Assembly: GCA_023397675.1 (NCBI GenBank)
Contig: JAEWTV010000092.1
Location: 1-25,172, forward strand
Source: Bacillota bacterium
GTDB taxonomy: Bacteria; Bacillota; Clostridia; Acetivibrionales; JANLFN01
Reading direction: 5' to 3'
DNA length: 25,172 nucleotides
The position numbers were made by a program, and so were the translations under genes. Positions 24,336 to 25,172 of the stretch are shown piece after piece. Below the pieces are notes generated by a model, which saw only the letters and a list, made by a program, of their open reading frames with translations, had not been told where the DNA came from and did not search any database. Numbering within the stretch: the first letter of the stretch is position 1; the number at the start of each line of letters is the position of its first letter.

Positions 24336-24953
24336 CTATTTGTGTTTCTTTTTGCCTTTTCTTTTTCCGCCTGTAATGAATTTTATCAATACAGCTATCT
24401 TATATACTATATAATTACTTCTATGCATTGCAATAATTTTTCCTATGGCCTTACCCCCGACTGTAAGCGAGGCTACCATTCCAGTTATTGAAAGTCCAGT
24501 AATTGTTGTATCTGAAGCATTGCTGCTACCAGATATCTTAACAATAATCAGTGCACTTACCGTTCCACTTATAACCCCTGCTATATCCCCTATAACGTCG
24601 TTACAGATGCTTGATACCTTATTGGCATTTCTAATAAGCCTTATTGCCTGTCTTGCTCCGTACAGCTTCCTTGATGCCATTGCATGAAAAGGTGTTTCAT
24701 CTGCAGCAGTGACAGCTATTCCGATAGAATCAAATATTATATTTACAAGTATTATAATAAAAACTATGAGAAGCGCAATAATAGTACTTAAGTCATTAAT
24801 TCCCGATGTAAGGAATGACAAGCCCGCCGACAGAAAAAAAGACGCAATAGTTATAAGAATAACCCATTTTGCGTTTTCTCCGCGCGAGTTTAGAGTTTTA
24901 GCCCTAAATTTAACCTTTTTTTCATTTATGTTGTTTTTTGGATCTTCCTTCAA
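24336..24953 (-). CDS. oapA: OLE-associated protein OapA-like membrane protein
   Basis: A 205-residue protein starting at a TTG with GGTGG 7 bases upstream. A basic N-terminus (residues 1-28) is followed by hydrophobic stretches near 31-50, 57-82 and 122-140, and possibly 150-166, then a basic C-terminal tail (GGKRKGKKKHK). The segment AVTAADETPFHAMASRKLYG is like DUF21/CNNM membrane domains. In Bacillus halodurans, OapA is a DUF21-like integral membrane protein that binds OLE RNA, and its gene lies between the OLE gene and dxs, as here. The match rests on position, size, topology and this resemblance. I could not compare sequences. An alternative label is an unnamed DUF21-like membrane protein. 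Confidence 0.78.
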   Translation of the reverse strand: MKEDPKNNINEKKVKFRAKTLNSRGENAKWVILITIASFFLSAGLSFLTSGINDLSTIIALLIVFIIILVNIIFDSIGIAVTAADETPFHAMASRKLYGARQAIRLIRNANKVSSICNDVIGDIAGVISGTVSALIIVKISGSSNASDTTITGLSITGMVASLTVGGKAIGKIIAMHRSNYIVYKIAVLIKFITGGKRKGKKKHK

Positions 24954-24999
24954 TTGTCTACCACCTGTAACTTGAATATATGTATAAAACGGGGTGGTG

Positions 25000-25172
25000 A
25001 TATATTGAGTAAATTTTGCGGCTTAGGTCAGGCAGGATTTCCCCAGACTCTACTGAAATGTCGCCAAATCAGCGGTTTCCCTTTAAAGCTTCCGCCACAT
25101 AGTTACCCTTTGTGGGGCCTGATTACCACTTAGTCCACACTGCAATCCCCAATATACCTCCTAACAGAACAG
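25000..25172 (-). ncRNA. OLE RNA, 3' portion (runs off the window)
   Basis: No gene is supported here, yet the sequence is GC-richer than flanking spacers and folds well. AATCAG and CTGATT (minus strand, about 25122-25127 and 25067-25072) enclose a CCACA/TGTGG hairpin and a GCGG/CCGC hairpin. It lies directly upstream of oapA and dxs, the known position of OLE RNA, a ~600-nt membrane-associated RNA of extremophilic and anaerobic Firmicutes involved in magnesium, cold and alcohol tolerance. Only the 3' part is in the window. The 3' boundary is approximate. I recognised it by locus and structure, not by alignment. Confidence 0.72.

Noticed and set aside
24336..24953. CorC/hemolysin-type magnesium transporter.
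   Set aside because: It lacks the CBS and CorC domains and is too short. Only a DUF21-like membrane segment is seen, and the position fits OapA better.
1..25172. CRISPR arrays, tRNA or rRNA genes.
   Set aside because: No regular direct-repeat array and no tRNA cloverleaf or rRNA segment was seen on either strand.

Overview
The window is a stretch of a low-GC, spore-forming Firmicute chromosome, most likely an anaerobic clostridium of the cellulolytic Acetivibrio/Ruminiclostridium type. That placement is inferred from gene order and protein character, not from a search. The evidence is spo0A and spoIVB (endospore formers), AT-rich intergenic DNA, strong GGAGG-type ribosome binding sites with several TTG starts, a T-box leader, and two conserved Firmicute gene strings. 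Nearly all genes lie on the minus strand. Only rluA, the MerR-type gene, the AraC-type gene and the ABM-like gene are on the plus strand.

Region 1 (1-5023, minus): ileS and aroB. ileS is a type-2 isoleucyl-tRNA synthetase. Its promoter overlaps the divIVA stop codon and is followed by a T-box leader with an ATC (Ile) specifier. A 209-bp imperfect palindrome, which looks like a MITE, lies between the T-box terminator and the ileS ribosome binding site. An intrinsic terminator follows aroB.

Region 2 (5020-10505, minus): a division cluster equivalent to ylmE-ylmF-ylmG-ylmH-divIVA of Bacillus (yggS, sepF, yggT, ylmH, divIVA). It is preceded by an HlyD-like membrane protein and a PLP enzyme of the methionine gamma-lyase/YnbB family.

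Region 3 (10670-12471, plus): an RluA-family pseudouridine synthase, then a MerR-HTH plus coiled-coil protein whose architecture recalls RacA. A perfect CACATTG-AG-CAATGTG palindrome sits just before the latter gene. Its terminator is convergent with that of spo0A.

Region 4 (12494-18383): spo0A and spoIVB, which are neighbours in most spore formers, are here separated by about 3.6 kb. The insert holds REP-like palindromic repeats, a Doc-type toxin-antitoxin pair, an AraC-type regulator with a small ABM-like protein, a GC-richer folded noncoding segment, and an iron-sulfur flavoprotein.

Region 5 (18461-25172, minus): oapA, dxs, tlyA, nadK, argR, recN, then spoIVB. The membrane protein directly upstream of dxs matches OapA by position, size and membrane topology. 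The last ~170 bases, continuing off the right edge, look like the 3' part of the OLE (ornate large extremophilic) RNA, whose known home is immediately upstream of oapA and dxs. The window therefore appears to hold part of an OLE ribonucleoprotein locus embedded in an isoprenoid/ribosome-modification/arginine-regulation/sporulation gene string.
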